Assembly (NCBI GenBank): GCA_029834535.1
Contig: JAQMWT010000402.1
Coordinates: 62,001-126,000 of the forward strand
Source: Chrysophaeum taylorii
Lineage: Eukaryota > Sar > Pelagophyceae > Pelagomonadales > Pelagomonadaceae
DNA length: 64,000 bases
Direction: 5' to 3'
Below the pieces are notes generated by a model, which was given only the letters and a program-made list of their open reading frames with translations, searched no databases and was not told the DNA's origin. Positions 51,505 through 60,291 of this stretch are shown one piece after another; the stretch's first letter is position 1, and every line of letters starts with the position of its first letter. A program made the translations under genes and the position numbers.

Positions 51505-54182
51505 CGCATTGCCCTCATCTACACCGATCGTGATCGCTCCTTATGGGCCAATTCGAAACCTTCTGTCTGGGCAACAATATTGCGCTTCGGCGCGCTCCGG
51601 CAGCACAGTCCAAAACTTCACAGGCTCACGCTTTTTCCGGTGTTGTGGAACGCTCTCATCGCGCAACCGCGGATATTACTCGCACTCTTTTGGTACATGC
51701 GCACCGTCCACCTGATTTTTGGCGTTGGGCCATGGAAACGGCTGACTTCATCTCTGAGCGTATGCCAAATGCCTCTAATCCTGGATATATGACGCCATAT
51801 GAAATGCTACATGAAACACTCCCGCGTGTCGATTTTCTTCGTGTTTGGGGCTGTCCTGCTGCAATTCTTACTGGCGACAAATGGCCTACCAAGGCTATAA
51901 CCGGTATCTTCATTGGGTATCCCTCTGCAGGCCCTGGATATCGCATATTGCTTCAACGCCTCACAGGTCCTGTCATCCACACCTCGATTGATGTTGTCTT
52001 TGACGAAAATTTCGCTCTGCGTAAGTCACTGTCCACCCAACCCCTTCCTCCGTCTCTCGTGGATTCTCCTTTTCCTGACTTGTTTTATTACGACCCTCGT
52101 CTATCTTCGGCCGTAGCCCCCATATCTTCTGTTTTTGATGCTCCGGAGCCGGCCTTATCGGGACTGATCACCCCAGAGACACTGCCTACGTTGTTACCGG
52201 CCAATACGAAACGTGCACCATTACGTCGTGCCAAACGGGGCCGACCGCGCAAAGTCGACCAACTTTTTACGGGCCATGTTTCATCCTGTCACAATGTTGA
52301 TACGGGCCATTCTAATGTTGATACGGGCCATTCTGATGTTGATACGGGCCATTCTGATGTTGATACGGGCCATTCTGATGTCGATACGGGCCATTCTGTT
52401 TCCTCTGTCGCTTCTGTTTTCCCCTGTAACTCCTTGTATGTCGCTTCTGTTAGCTTTCGTTTGTTAGTTCATTATGTCTTCCTTCCCCTTTGTTTAGCTA
52501 ACACCCTTGTTGATCCTCATGCACACGTTTATTACTCTGCTTCCGAAGAAATGTCCCAGTATTCAGACCTTGACGAAACTAATATCACTTCCACCCATTT
52601 ACGTGAAGCTTTAGCTCCGACCAATCCTGAGCGTCCTGGCTGGTTGCAAGCCATCGCTAAAGAATACAGCTCTCTTGGTCAACTTGGTTGTTGGGATGTG
52701 ATTCGCCTCCCTCAGACTTTTTCTGGCAACATTTGTACCCTCAAGTGGATCCTCCGCAAGAAGTATGACTCTGGCCGCTTCAAATCGTACAAGGCTCGCC
52801 TTGTCGTTCGCGGTTACACCCAGGCTCACGGCATTGATTATCATGACACCTACTCACCGGTTGCCAACATCGTCACGATCCGTTTCTTTCTGACCTTTGT
52901 CGCTGTTCATGACTGGGATTTGCACAAGTTGGATGTTAGCTCCGCTTTTATTCAAGCTCCCATTGACGAAGACATCTATGTCTGGCCACCCGAAGGCTAT
53001 GCTCCTCGCCAACCCACCGATGGTTCCAAAATCGTTTACAAGCTCCGTCGCTCTTGGTATGGTTGCAAACAAGCTTGTCGCAATTGGTGGCTTTATTTGG
53101 AACGCTTCCTTCTCAATGATTGTGGCTTCGTCCGCGGATCTGGTGACACTTGCCATTACAAGCTCGTGCTCAATTCTACCGTGATCCTCCGTCTCGTTTT
53201 GGTCGTTGATGATCTTCTTGTGGCGCACCCTCCTCATTGCATTGGCCATTACCAAGCCTTTTTCCTCCGTTTCCGCGCTTTCACTGACGTCAATGAACTC
53301 GTTCTCACCTCTTACGTTGGTCTTCGCATTACGCGTGATCGCCCTCGGAGAACCCTCACTCTTGACCAATCCCATGCTATCCGTGTAATCCTTACCGAAC
53401 ATCGCTTCATCAACAGTAAACCCGAACTCACTCCCGCTCCCAAAGGTCTTCATCTTTCTGCGGCTGATTGTCCGGCTCCTGGTTCTCCAGATCACATTTT
53501 CATGGCACGCATCCCTTTTCGCCGTATTGTTGGCTGTGTCCTCTTCATCTCCATCATGACTCGCCCTGATATCACTTGGTCCGTCAATCAGTGTGCGTGT
53601 TTTTCCCACAATCCTGGTAAACCCCACTGGCAGTGGCACTGGCACGCTTTATCCCACACTCTGCGTTATCTCAACGGTACTCAGGATCTTGCCCTTATTC
53701 TTGGTCGCGATTCTACCCTTCATCTCTGTGGTTATTCCGACTCCAGCTGGACCGACAACCCTGATGACCGCCACTCTACAACTGGGTTTTGCTTCCTTCT
53801 CGGCAACTCTATGATAGCCTACTGCTCCCGCTCGCAATACTTACTTGCTCGTTCTTCTTTCGAAGCTGAATTGCTTGCTCTTTACGCTGCTACTGCTGAG
53901 CTCTCTTGGCTTCTCAAACTTTTTGATGACTTTGATCTCCCTCGTCACACGGTCCCAATGTATGTTGATAATAGCACCACCGTCACCCAAGTTCGTCTCC
54001 AATGTCTCACACGGCGCACCCGCCATATTGACATTCGCTTTTACAGTACCGCCGAATATCATCGCAACCACATCATCGATCTCAAGCACACACCCCGCCC
54101 TCACAATCTTAGCGACATTTTCACCCGCAGTACGGAAGCTCCTTCCTTCCTCCGGCTTCGTGCTCGTTACATCACTTCGTGA
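51505..54182 (+). pseudogene. Copia pol: integrase C-part, reverse transcriptase, RNase H (plus element)
   Basis: The frame continues after the stop with YTDRDRS and VVERSHRAT of integrase. A 21-bp tandem repeat encoding DVDTGHS (five or six units) sits near 52300-52400 between integrase and RT. RT motifs LDVSSAFIQAPID and LVLVVDDLLVAH, and RNase H GYSDSSWTDNPDDRHSTTGF, are intact. The open part begins at the Met at 51543 and is 879 residues long. Confidence 0.92.
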
Positions 54183-54239
54183 TCTTCGCCCTGATCTCTG
54201 TTGTCTCTTTTTCTTGCCACAATGCCTCAGTGAGCGTCT

Positions 54240-54332
54240 CACTGACCCCTTTTTTTCCTTTTCCTTCTTTTCCAGCACCTGTGTGAGGACCTCACTTACC
54301 CCTTTTTCCTTTTCCTTCTTTTCCAGCACCTG
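54240..54332 (+). repeat. Duplicated pyrimidine tract before the 3' LTR
   Basis: Two tandem copies of about 46 bp, each a C/T-rich run ending TTCTTTTCCAGCACCTGTG, precede the 3' LTR. The usual site here is a polypurine tract for plus-strand priming; this is the complement in character. The same arrangement is present in the minus copy. Confidence 0.8.
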
Positions 54333-54428
54333 TGTGAGGAAGCTATGACACTTACCCCTGCACCACGTATCCAGTATCCTTACGTCTTTCTCTTATCGCT
54401 AGTCTAACGCCTCATACCATTCGTAACA
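54333..54428 (+). repeat. Copia 3' LTR (plus element), 96 bp
   Basis: Differs from the 5' LTR by one visible base (CCTGCACCACG against CCTACACCACG), so the insertion is recent. Confidence 0.95.
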
Positions 54429-54715
54429 TAACTACTAATCGACAGATGTTTGTTTGTTTGTTTGTTTGTTTGTTTGTTTGTTTGTCTGTCTTTAAATGTC
54501 GACTGCTAAGAGGGGGGGGTGCGTGTGGGGAGCATGAAGGATGTGGGTGGGTTTGTGGGGTATGAGGGAAGTTTGTTTGTCTGTCTTTCTTTAAATGTCG
54601 AGATTGCTAAGAGAGGGGTGTGTGTGTCTGGGGAGCATGAAGGATGTGGGTGGGTTTGTGGGGTAGGAGGGATGTGCCTGACGGGCGGAGATAAGTACGC
54701 GGGACCTAGTCGGGG

Positions 54716-55620
54716 TCATCGCCGAGGCGTGGGGCAGGCGAAGAGCGGACCAAGGCCCATGGCAAGGGCCCCGCCTTGGTAGGTTAGGTCGTACGCATGC
54801 TGCCGCCGGACGTATGTGCGACGAAGGGTGACGTCCTGCTGGGATCGGGCGGCCTGGGTGGGGTTCCCCGAGGCGGCGACATGGGTGAGGGCGGTGAGTG
54901 CACAGCGAGCCCGGCCTAATGCGTTGGCGATCCCCCACTCACGGTAGATGCGGCGAGTTTGGGCCGCCTTTGTCTCTGTGAAGTTGGCGCAGCCGCTTGT
55001 CACCCAGGTTCGCGCAGCGATGCGCTCTGCGCATGTTTGGGCGAGAGCGTGGCACGCCGCGCTGGCCTCACCGAAGGCACCAAAGACGAGGCCGGCAACG
55101 GTGCCGTAGCTACGTAGCCGCTGTTCGACAGGGCCCAAGAAGCCAGGCGGTGGTGCTGTACCCGGCTGGGGGATGATGGCGTCGATGCCGCGGGCGTGAG
55201 CGAGGTATTCGGAGTGGACTTGCGCTGCGCGCCGATCGACAGGCGACGGGTGGGATGGAGGGCGTGGGCGGTGTACAACGAACCCCAAGCGAGGGTTTTG
55301 ATGTCGTAGAGTTGCTCCTTTTTGTCGAGCGTGGTGAGGATGTCTGGGACGACTTGACGTCGGGCGAGATTGCCTCGGTACCGGCCGTAGAGGCGCGTGC
55401 GAATGGTAGGGGCGACGACGTCAGCAAAGGTGCCGAAAACCTCGGACAGGGCTGGGATGCCGGCCTCTTTGACGCTGCCGTGGACGCAGTCGAGCTGGCC
55501 GTCATGCCAGGTGGTCCGCGCTCCTCCGCGGTTGACAAGGTTGGCCTGCGTGAGAAGCACCTTGCCGTGAGCGTCGAGAACGACGTCAGTGCCCAGAATG
55601 CGAGTGCCCACGAGGCCCAA
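54716..55620 (-). pseudogene. Nuclease-like ORF of the element, one frameshift
   Basis: Read on the minus strand, 55620 to about 55230 encodes GTRILGTDVVLDAHGKVLLT, TTWHDGQLDCVHGSVKEAG, then RRQVVPDILTTLDKKEQLYD followed by IKTL. After a one-base shift near 55235 it continues PVDRRAAQVHSEYLAHARGI...GPVEQRLRSYGTVAGLVFGA to 54716. The VPD...YDIK arrangement fits the PD-(D/E)XK nuclease core, with Asp, Asp and Lys in the right order; this is my reading of the motif, not a search result. It seems 5'-truncated at 55625, where a second subterminal block begins. It may be the C-terminal domain of a larger element protein. Confidence 0.5.
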
Positions 55621-55796
55621 ACAAGTTTGTCTGTTTTTAAATGTCGACTGCTAAGAGGGGGTGTGGGGAGCATGAAGGATGTGGGTGGGTTTGTGTGTCT
55701 TTAAATGTCGACTGCTAAGAAGGGGGTGTGTGTGGTGAGCATGAAGGATCTCCCTCGATTTAGGGTAAGGATCAGGTAGGCGCGCGAGCCAGGCAG

Positions 55797-56390
55797 TGAT
55801 GCACCAAGCCGTCTACGGCGACCTCGCAGACTGTTTCCACGACCCGCGGCGGCTCTTTCAGCGCGCCATTCTCACGCCCCGTCGAAACGATGTTGTCGAT
55901 GCTGACAACGCCGCGCGCATGACCGCTCCCTTTTTTTCCCGGAGACGAGGCGTCGGAGTTCTTTTCGGCCGACTAGGTTGGGTCGGAAGACGACGCCTCG
56001 CTCTCAAGAGTCGAGTTTTCAACTCCCTGACAACCAACGGCATGCTGACTTTGATCGCGAGCTTAAAGTCTTCGCAACCTCGACCCGTCGCACGGCCACT
56101 GCAACGGTACCAGATACATGATCGATCGCGTCGTTGTCACCGAGGCTCCTCCAACCTGTATCCCTTAAGGCCCGCCGACGCCAAACGATCACCAAGAGCC
56201 AGGGCCAGGCGCCCCGCGAGGTCGGCGTCCTCTTGGCGAAGCTCGTCTTCTGCCACGTCCAGCTCTATGTGGCTCTCTGTCGATCGGCAACCCCGAGGAT
56301 ATCCTCTTCTGGGTCGACGACTCCACCCTATGCCAAACGTGCTGCGCAATACCGATAAACCCCCTCCCGGCGTCTACACGCGCAATATAG
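55797..56390 (+). pseudogene. Pif1/Helitron-type helicase C-terminal relic, second copy
   Basis: VYGDLADCFHDPRRLFQRAI followed by LTPRRNDVVDADNAARM is open at 55800-55920. In another frame, near 56185-56280, is RRRQTITKSQGQAPREVGVL followed by LYVALCRSATP, the Pif1 motif V/VI region. It has the same order and mostly the same disruptions as 27970-28540, so both derive from an element already carrying this sequence. Confidence 0.8.
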
Positions 56391-56745
56391 GTTAGCTTAC
56401 TGGGACCAGGTGAACTTACTGGAACCAGGTGAACTTACTGGGGTTAGAGATTGGGATTAGGTGAACTTCGTGACAAGGTCAACTTACTGAGACCAAGTGC
56501 GAACTTACTGAGGCTTTTAGAGTAAGCTCAAAGCTAAGCGGCGTGTGCGGATCAAAGCAGCTTAGATTGGCGGGGGTGAGAGCGACAAGCTCAAAGGAGA
56601 GTGGGGTGAGTGGGTGTGGGTTTACGGCGAACTTACTGGGGTTAGAGACTCTAATAGTCTTAGAGATTGGGACTAGGTGAACTTAACGGGAAAAGGTGAA
56701 CTTGCTGGGGTTAGAGATTGGGACTAGGTGAATTTACTGGTCTGC
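56390..56745 (+). repeat. Degenerate GGTGAACTTACTGG tandem repeats
   Basis: About ten variable units related to the 28550-28880 array, ending in the CTGCACTTGTAGACG block that precedes the terminal repeat in the other copy. Confidence 0.8.
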
Positions 56746-56775
56746 ACTTGTAGACGCTTAAAGAGCACACAGACT

Positions 56776-56897
<122 letters not shown>

Positions 56898-56908
56898 GTT
56901 ACCCTAGG

Positions 56909-57541
56909 TTGATGTTGTTCCTGGCTGCGTTGGCACTGTCGCGGCGGGCGTTTTTCGTCGCGCCCGCCGTGGCCAAGCAAGGGGATGGCGCGAGATTCGG
57001 CCTCCCCGACGCGTCCGAAGCCGATGCGGCGCTGGGGTCCCGCGCGGACACCTTTGGCGACTACTCCCGCCAGAATTCAGTGTATAGGCAAGCGTCGTCG
57101 TCGCCGGATATTGCGTCAAAGCGCGAGCAGCTCTTGGGTGTGAAGAAAAAGGTCGACGCCAAGCTCGGGCCCGCCGTCGCGAAACGGTCCTGGCCTAAAA
57201 TAATCGACACGCTCAACACTGAAATGTACTCGTTTAAAACTCTGTTGAGCGACGTGACCAAAGCCAAGCAGGGCAAGGTTTGCCTCGTCGACGTCTCCCA
57301 GCGTGGGAGCATCCCAAAGGGCCTCGATCCGTCGGACTGCCCGCTCCAGCTGGTCCAGGTGGCGATTTTGCAGGACGTCAACGATCTCTTCCGCGTCGCT
57401 CAAACCTCTAGAGATCCGCGACGCGCGGACGAACTGTACAGAGCGTTCACGGCCGACTTCCAAACTTTCCTCGACCAGTCGTCTGCTCCTTCGAAAGACC
57501 CCACAAAGAAGCCCCGCGCTTCTTTGGACCTCTCCTACTAA
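56909..57541 (+). CDS. Small targeted helical protein, 210 aa, function unknown
   Basis: The N-terminus MMLFLAALALSRRAFFVAPA is a hydrophobic leader followed by an Arg pair and an aromatic residue, which could be a signal peptide or a bipartite plastid leader. The mature part (about 75-200) is predicted largely helical: KREQLLGVKKKVDAKLGPAV, SWPKIIDTLNTEMYSFKTLL, then QLVQVAILQDVNDLFRVAQT and ADELYRAFTADFQTFLD. Four helices with a W-I-L pattern recall PsbQ-like lumenal proteins of photosystem II, but similarity is weak and I do not assign it. Two cysteines (CLVDVS, SDCPLQL) flank a loop. Host codon use; single exon. The start is unusually close to the (AAAT)n array. Confidence 0.65.
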   Translation: MMLFLAALALSRRAFFVAPAVAKQGDGARFGLPDASEADAALGSRADTFGDYSRQNSVYRQASSSPDIASKREQLLGVKKKVDAKLGPAVAKRSWPKIIDTLNTEMYSFKTLLSDVTKAKQGKVCLVDVSQRGSIPKGLDPSDCPLQLVQVAILQDVNDLFRVAQTSRDPRRADELYRAFTADFQTFLDQSSAPSKDPTKKPRASLDLSY

Positions 57542-57741
57542 GGAAGGAAGGCTGTGCCCCTCCGCCGAATGGGTGTCAGTGTGGCCCCAGGAAGAAGACG
57601 CACACAGCGCCTTATCCGTCCGTCCGGCAGAGAAAGAATGAAAGAAAGGCCCTCGTGAAAAGATCCTAGCAAGCAGGTTGGAGACCACATTCAGAGTTGA
57701 GGTAGTATCCGTTAGGGGTATAATAATCAACGGATCATACT

Positions 57742-58299
57742 ATGCGAGCGATGAGATTCCTCTTCTGCGCTTGTTCTGTGGTGGCCGTCGTATCCGGTCT
57801 AAACGAGGAGTTCGACCTCGAGAAGCTCTGGGACGGGCTGTTGGATACGCCCGAGGTCCAGGAGTTGCTTTCGGACCCCGTCAAGCTCAAGGAAGCCATC
57901 ACCGAGAATCCGCTCCTCAAGGCAATCCCGGGTATCGACGCTCAGATTGAACAGGTCCTCGAGTCCGATGCCTTCAAGGACCCCGCCAAGCTCAAGGAAG
58001 CGATGAAGGTCGGGATGGACGCCTTCAAGAGCGTGGGCCAGGAGTTTACGAAGGAACTCGGGGCGCAAGTTGATCAACTGCTGAAAGATCCGGAAGGCTT
58101 TAGCAAGATGATGGCGGACACCCTATCCAACATGGACGACTCCCTCAAGGACTTGCTCCCGGGCATGGAGGACCTCACCCCCGAACAGATCCAAGCCCAG
58201 CTCAAGCAAGCCCAAGATATCCTGATGGGAGGAGGTATCGACGACGTCGAGATTCTGCCCGACGGCGCCGCCAAGAAAAAACTCAACGCCAGGGCATAA
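57742..58299 (+). CDS. Secreted or lumenal helical protein with STI1-like repeats, 185 aa
   Basis: A clear signal peptide (MRFLFCACSVVAVVSG, starting at the second Met, 57751) precedes an acidic helical protein. Three related segments recur: PEVQELLSDPVKLKEAITEN (about 38-57), ESDAFKDPAKLKEAMKVG (about 73-90) and LLKDPEGFSKMMADTL (about 112-127). The DP-x-x-[LF] core with following helices resembles STI1/DP domains of co-chaperones. A Gly-rich turn (MGGGIDDVE) and a basic C-terminus (KKKLNARA) follow. It probably acts in the ER, a plastid or outside the cell; function is unknown. It lies 200 bp after the 210-aa gene on the same strand; both have leaders and Lys/Leu-rich helices. Confidence 0.7.
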   Translation: MRAMRFLFCACSVVAVVSGLNEEFDLEKLWDGLLDTPEVQELLSDPVKLKEAITENPLLKAIPGIDAQIEQVLESDAFKDPAKLKEAMKVGMDAFKSVGQEFTKELGAQVDQLLKDPEGFSKMMADTLSNMDDSLKDLLPGMEDLTPEQIQAQLKQAQDILMGGGIDDVEILPDGAAKKKLNARA

Positions 58300-60291
58300 T
58301 GTGCACCCGCGAATTCTTGTGTCGCGACACTCGAGGGTGTGTTTAGGCGTAGTACCATTCATCCATCCATCCTAAGCAGAAACGGTCAACAGGGTGGTCG
58401 AGCGTGACGCCGACGACTGCGAGCGTCTAGCACCATGCGGCGCAGGCGGTCTTTGAAAAAATAAAACTAATGTTGTTTGGTGAGTTGACCACCTCGGCAA
58501 GCGAGAAGAAGCATTATAGCTTTGCCGCGCGCAGAACGAAAGCACCGCCGACGACGAGTACTTTCGCCGATAAGCGGTCGTCGCTAACCCGCGACGAGCA
58601 CCCGTTTGGCGCTTCTGGCGACAACGTCGCCGGGGCTCAACGAGGAGTGTCGACGGCATATACCCACAAACCACGCACGCCAAAGCCGTCGCCGTGCTCT
58701 GCGTCGCTCGCTCTAAGAGTATCTGGACTACGAAACGTGTAAACTGCGTTCTAGGCGCCCACGACAACGTCGCGTTCCGAAACGGCGATGCCAAAGAACC
58801 CTCGGCGGTTTCAGCTTCTGCGACAATTTCGCGAGAAGACGTTGCCGTCGCATGCCCCGACGACAGACCAAACGAGGAGTCGTGCAGAGAAATCTGCTGC
58901 CTCTTACCCTTATCCGTCCGTTGAGAACGTGATCTCTTCCTTACCCTTTCTTCTTCTTCCTTTCTAAATAATCAAATAGTCCTCTGATTTGTGCCTACGC
59001 TCATCATCATGGTCTAGCGCGTCCCGAGGTATGTCGCACTATACACTTAACCTTTCTCGTGTAGTTCTAGATGCCGCCTGTCGTGTTCTGAGGATATAGG
59101 GAACATACCTTTTCATTCCCCGAATTAACCTTTCCAGACGTACACGATGAGACGGGATGGTTTCCCAGGTGACTGACTTACCACTGCTTGCTAAATGCTC
59201 TGCAAAACGAACCAGAATATTGACAGAGATTCGACACGAGTGTTATGACCCAAAATACTGGTGCGCCTGATTCAAACTACGTTATCAACGAACAGGCGCT
59301 GGGTCGCAGCTAAAAACGTGCGCCGTCCCTCGCAAGTGCTGGTACAGCTGCTGAACGGCGGCGGCTTTGAGCAAACAGCGGCAGCACGTATTGAGGTGCC
59401 TTGCGCACAATTAGCTGGTGCTCGCATTTGGGGTTAGGTCGTTGCAAGAGGTTTGTCGCGTCGAGGCTCGGTGAGGTGAATCTCCGGACGGATGCGTCCG
59501 ATCGTCGTTGGCTCTCATTATTCTCGTTACAATCGCGAGCGGTTTGTCGCTCTCTCTCTCGAGGCGATCGGATATTAATTTTTGGGGAGTTTAGTTACAA
59601 CCGCGCCATTTAATCAACGTCGCCAAGTTAGAGGGGTGCCCTTGCCGTATCATGATCCCACAACTTGAAGCCAGCCTACTTTTGTGTGTGCTAGCGGGGA
59701 ATCGTCCACGGTCGTAGTCGCTGCGCTCGAAGCGACAGCCAAATTTCCTTTTACAACAGGTACCGACTTCAGGGCGTCCATCCGGAAAATAGATAGCCAG
59801 ACCTGGAGAATCTATTTCAAATTCAGACTCCTTGTGTCTTAATTGTCTCACATTCCATCAGTAATAAAGCCCGAGGGTAACCAGCAACTGGGCTCTGATT
59901 TTTTCATCCAAAGTGGAGCGATTCTTGTCAACCCCTAGGCCTTAGCGGAGTTGACAGGCGCGAGCTCGCTCCTAGCCGCGCACTTACCCTAACTATTATC
60001 GGTCCAAGTGTGTGCCGGCGCTTATTAAGTACCCAGATTTCCATTCCGCTCGACGCTCGGACCCCCGCCAATCTGAGCTGCTGTTATCAGCGCCCGCTCT
60101 GCCCGTTAACCTTTGATTTTACTCCTCCTTAACCCTCCATTGCAGCGCCCTTCTTCTCTCCTCCCACTCGCCGCAGTTCTCCTTTCCGCTCGACGCTACG
60201 ATCCCCGCCAATCTTTTAGCTGCTTTCACCTCTGCCTTTTAATTTTACTCCCTAACCCTCTAGAGCTCCCATTAATATATTTTAGGATTCC
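58300..60291. other. Gene-poor stretch with an internal duplication
   Basis: No gene can be supported. ORFs at 58470-58742 and 59401-59613 show no motif. A diverged direct repeat of about 80 bp occurs at 60045-60130 and 60186-60258 (CCGCTCGACGCT, CCCGCCAATCT, then TTTTACTCC and TAACCCTC in both). It could be debris of a mobile element. Confidence 0.55.

Larger units (their letters stand above)
49037..54433 (+). mobile_element. Near-complete Copia retrotransposon, plus strand, with TSD
   Basis: The element spans 49042-54428, with identical 5-bp duplications TAACT at 49037-49041 and 54429-54433. LTRs are 96 bp (49042-49137, 54333-54428). A TGGTACCAGG primer-binding site follows the 5' LTR. It is closely related to the minus copy at 40951-46326. 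Inactivating changes private to this copy are a stop at codon 7 of gag (near 49264), a 4-base insertion near 49747, and a TAT-to-TAG change at 51502 in integrase. Confidence 0.97.
54431..56745. mobile_element. Larger copy of the TA-flanked inverted-repeat element
   Basis: The left terminal repeat ACTACTAATCGACAGATG follows TA at 54429-54430, then (TTTG)n and TAAATGTCGACTGC. Inside are a minus-strand nuclease-like ORF, two extra partial copies of the left subterminal block (55625-55690 and 55700-55748), a plus-strand helicase relic and the same degenerate tandem repeats as in the 27848-28955 copy. The right side ends around TCTGCACTTGTAGACGCTTA (56742-56760), where the small copy goes on to its terminal repeat; here an (AAAT)n array replaces it. 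Confidence 0.7.
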
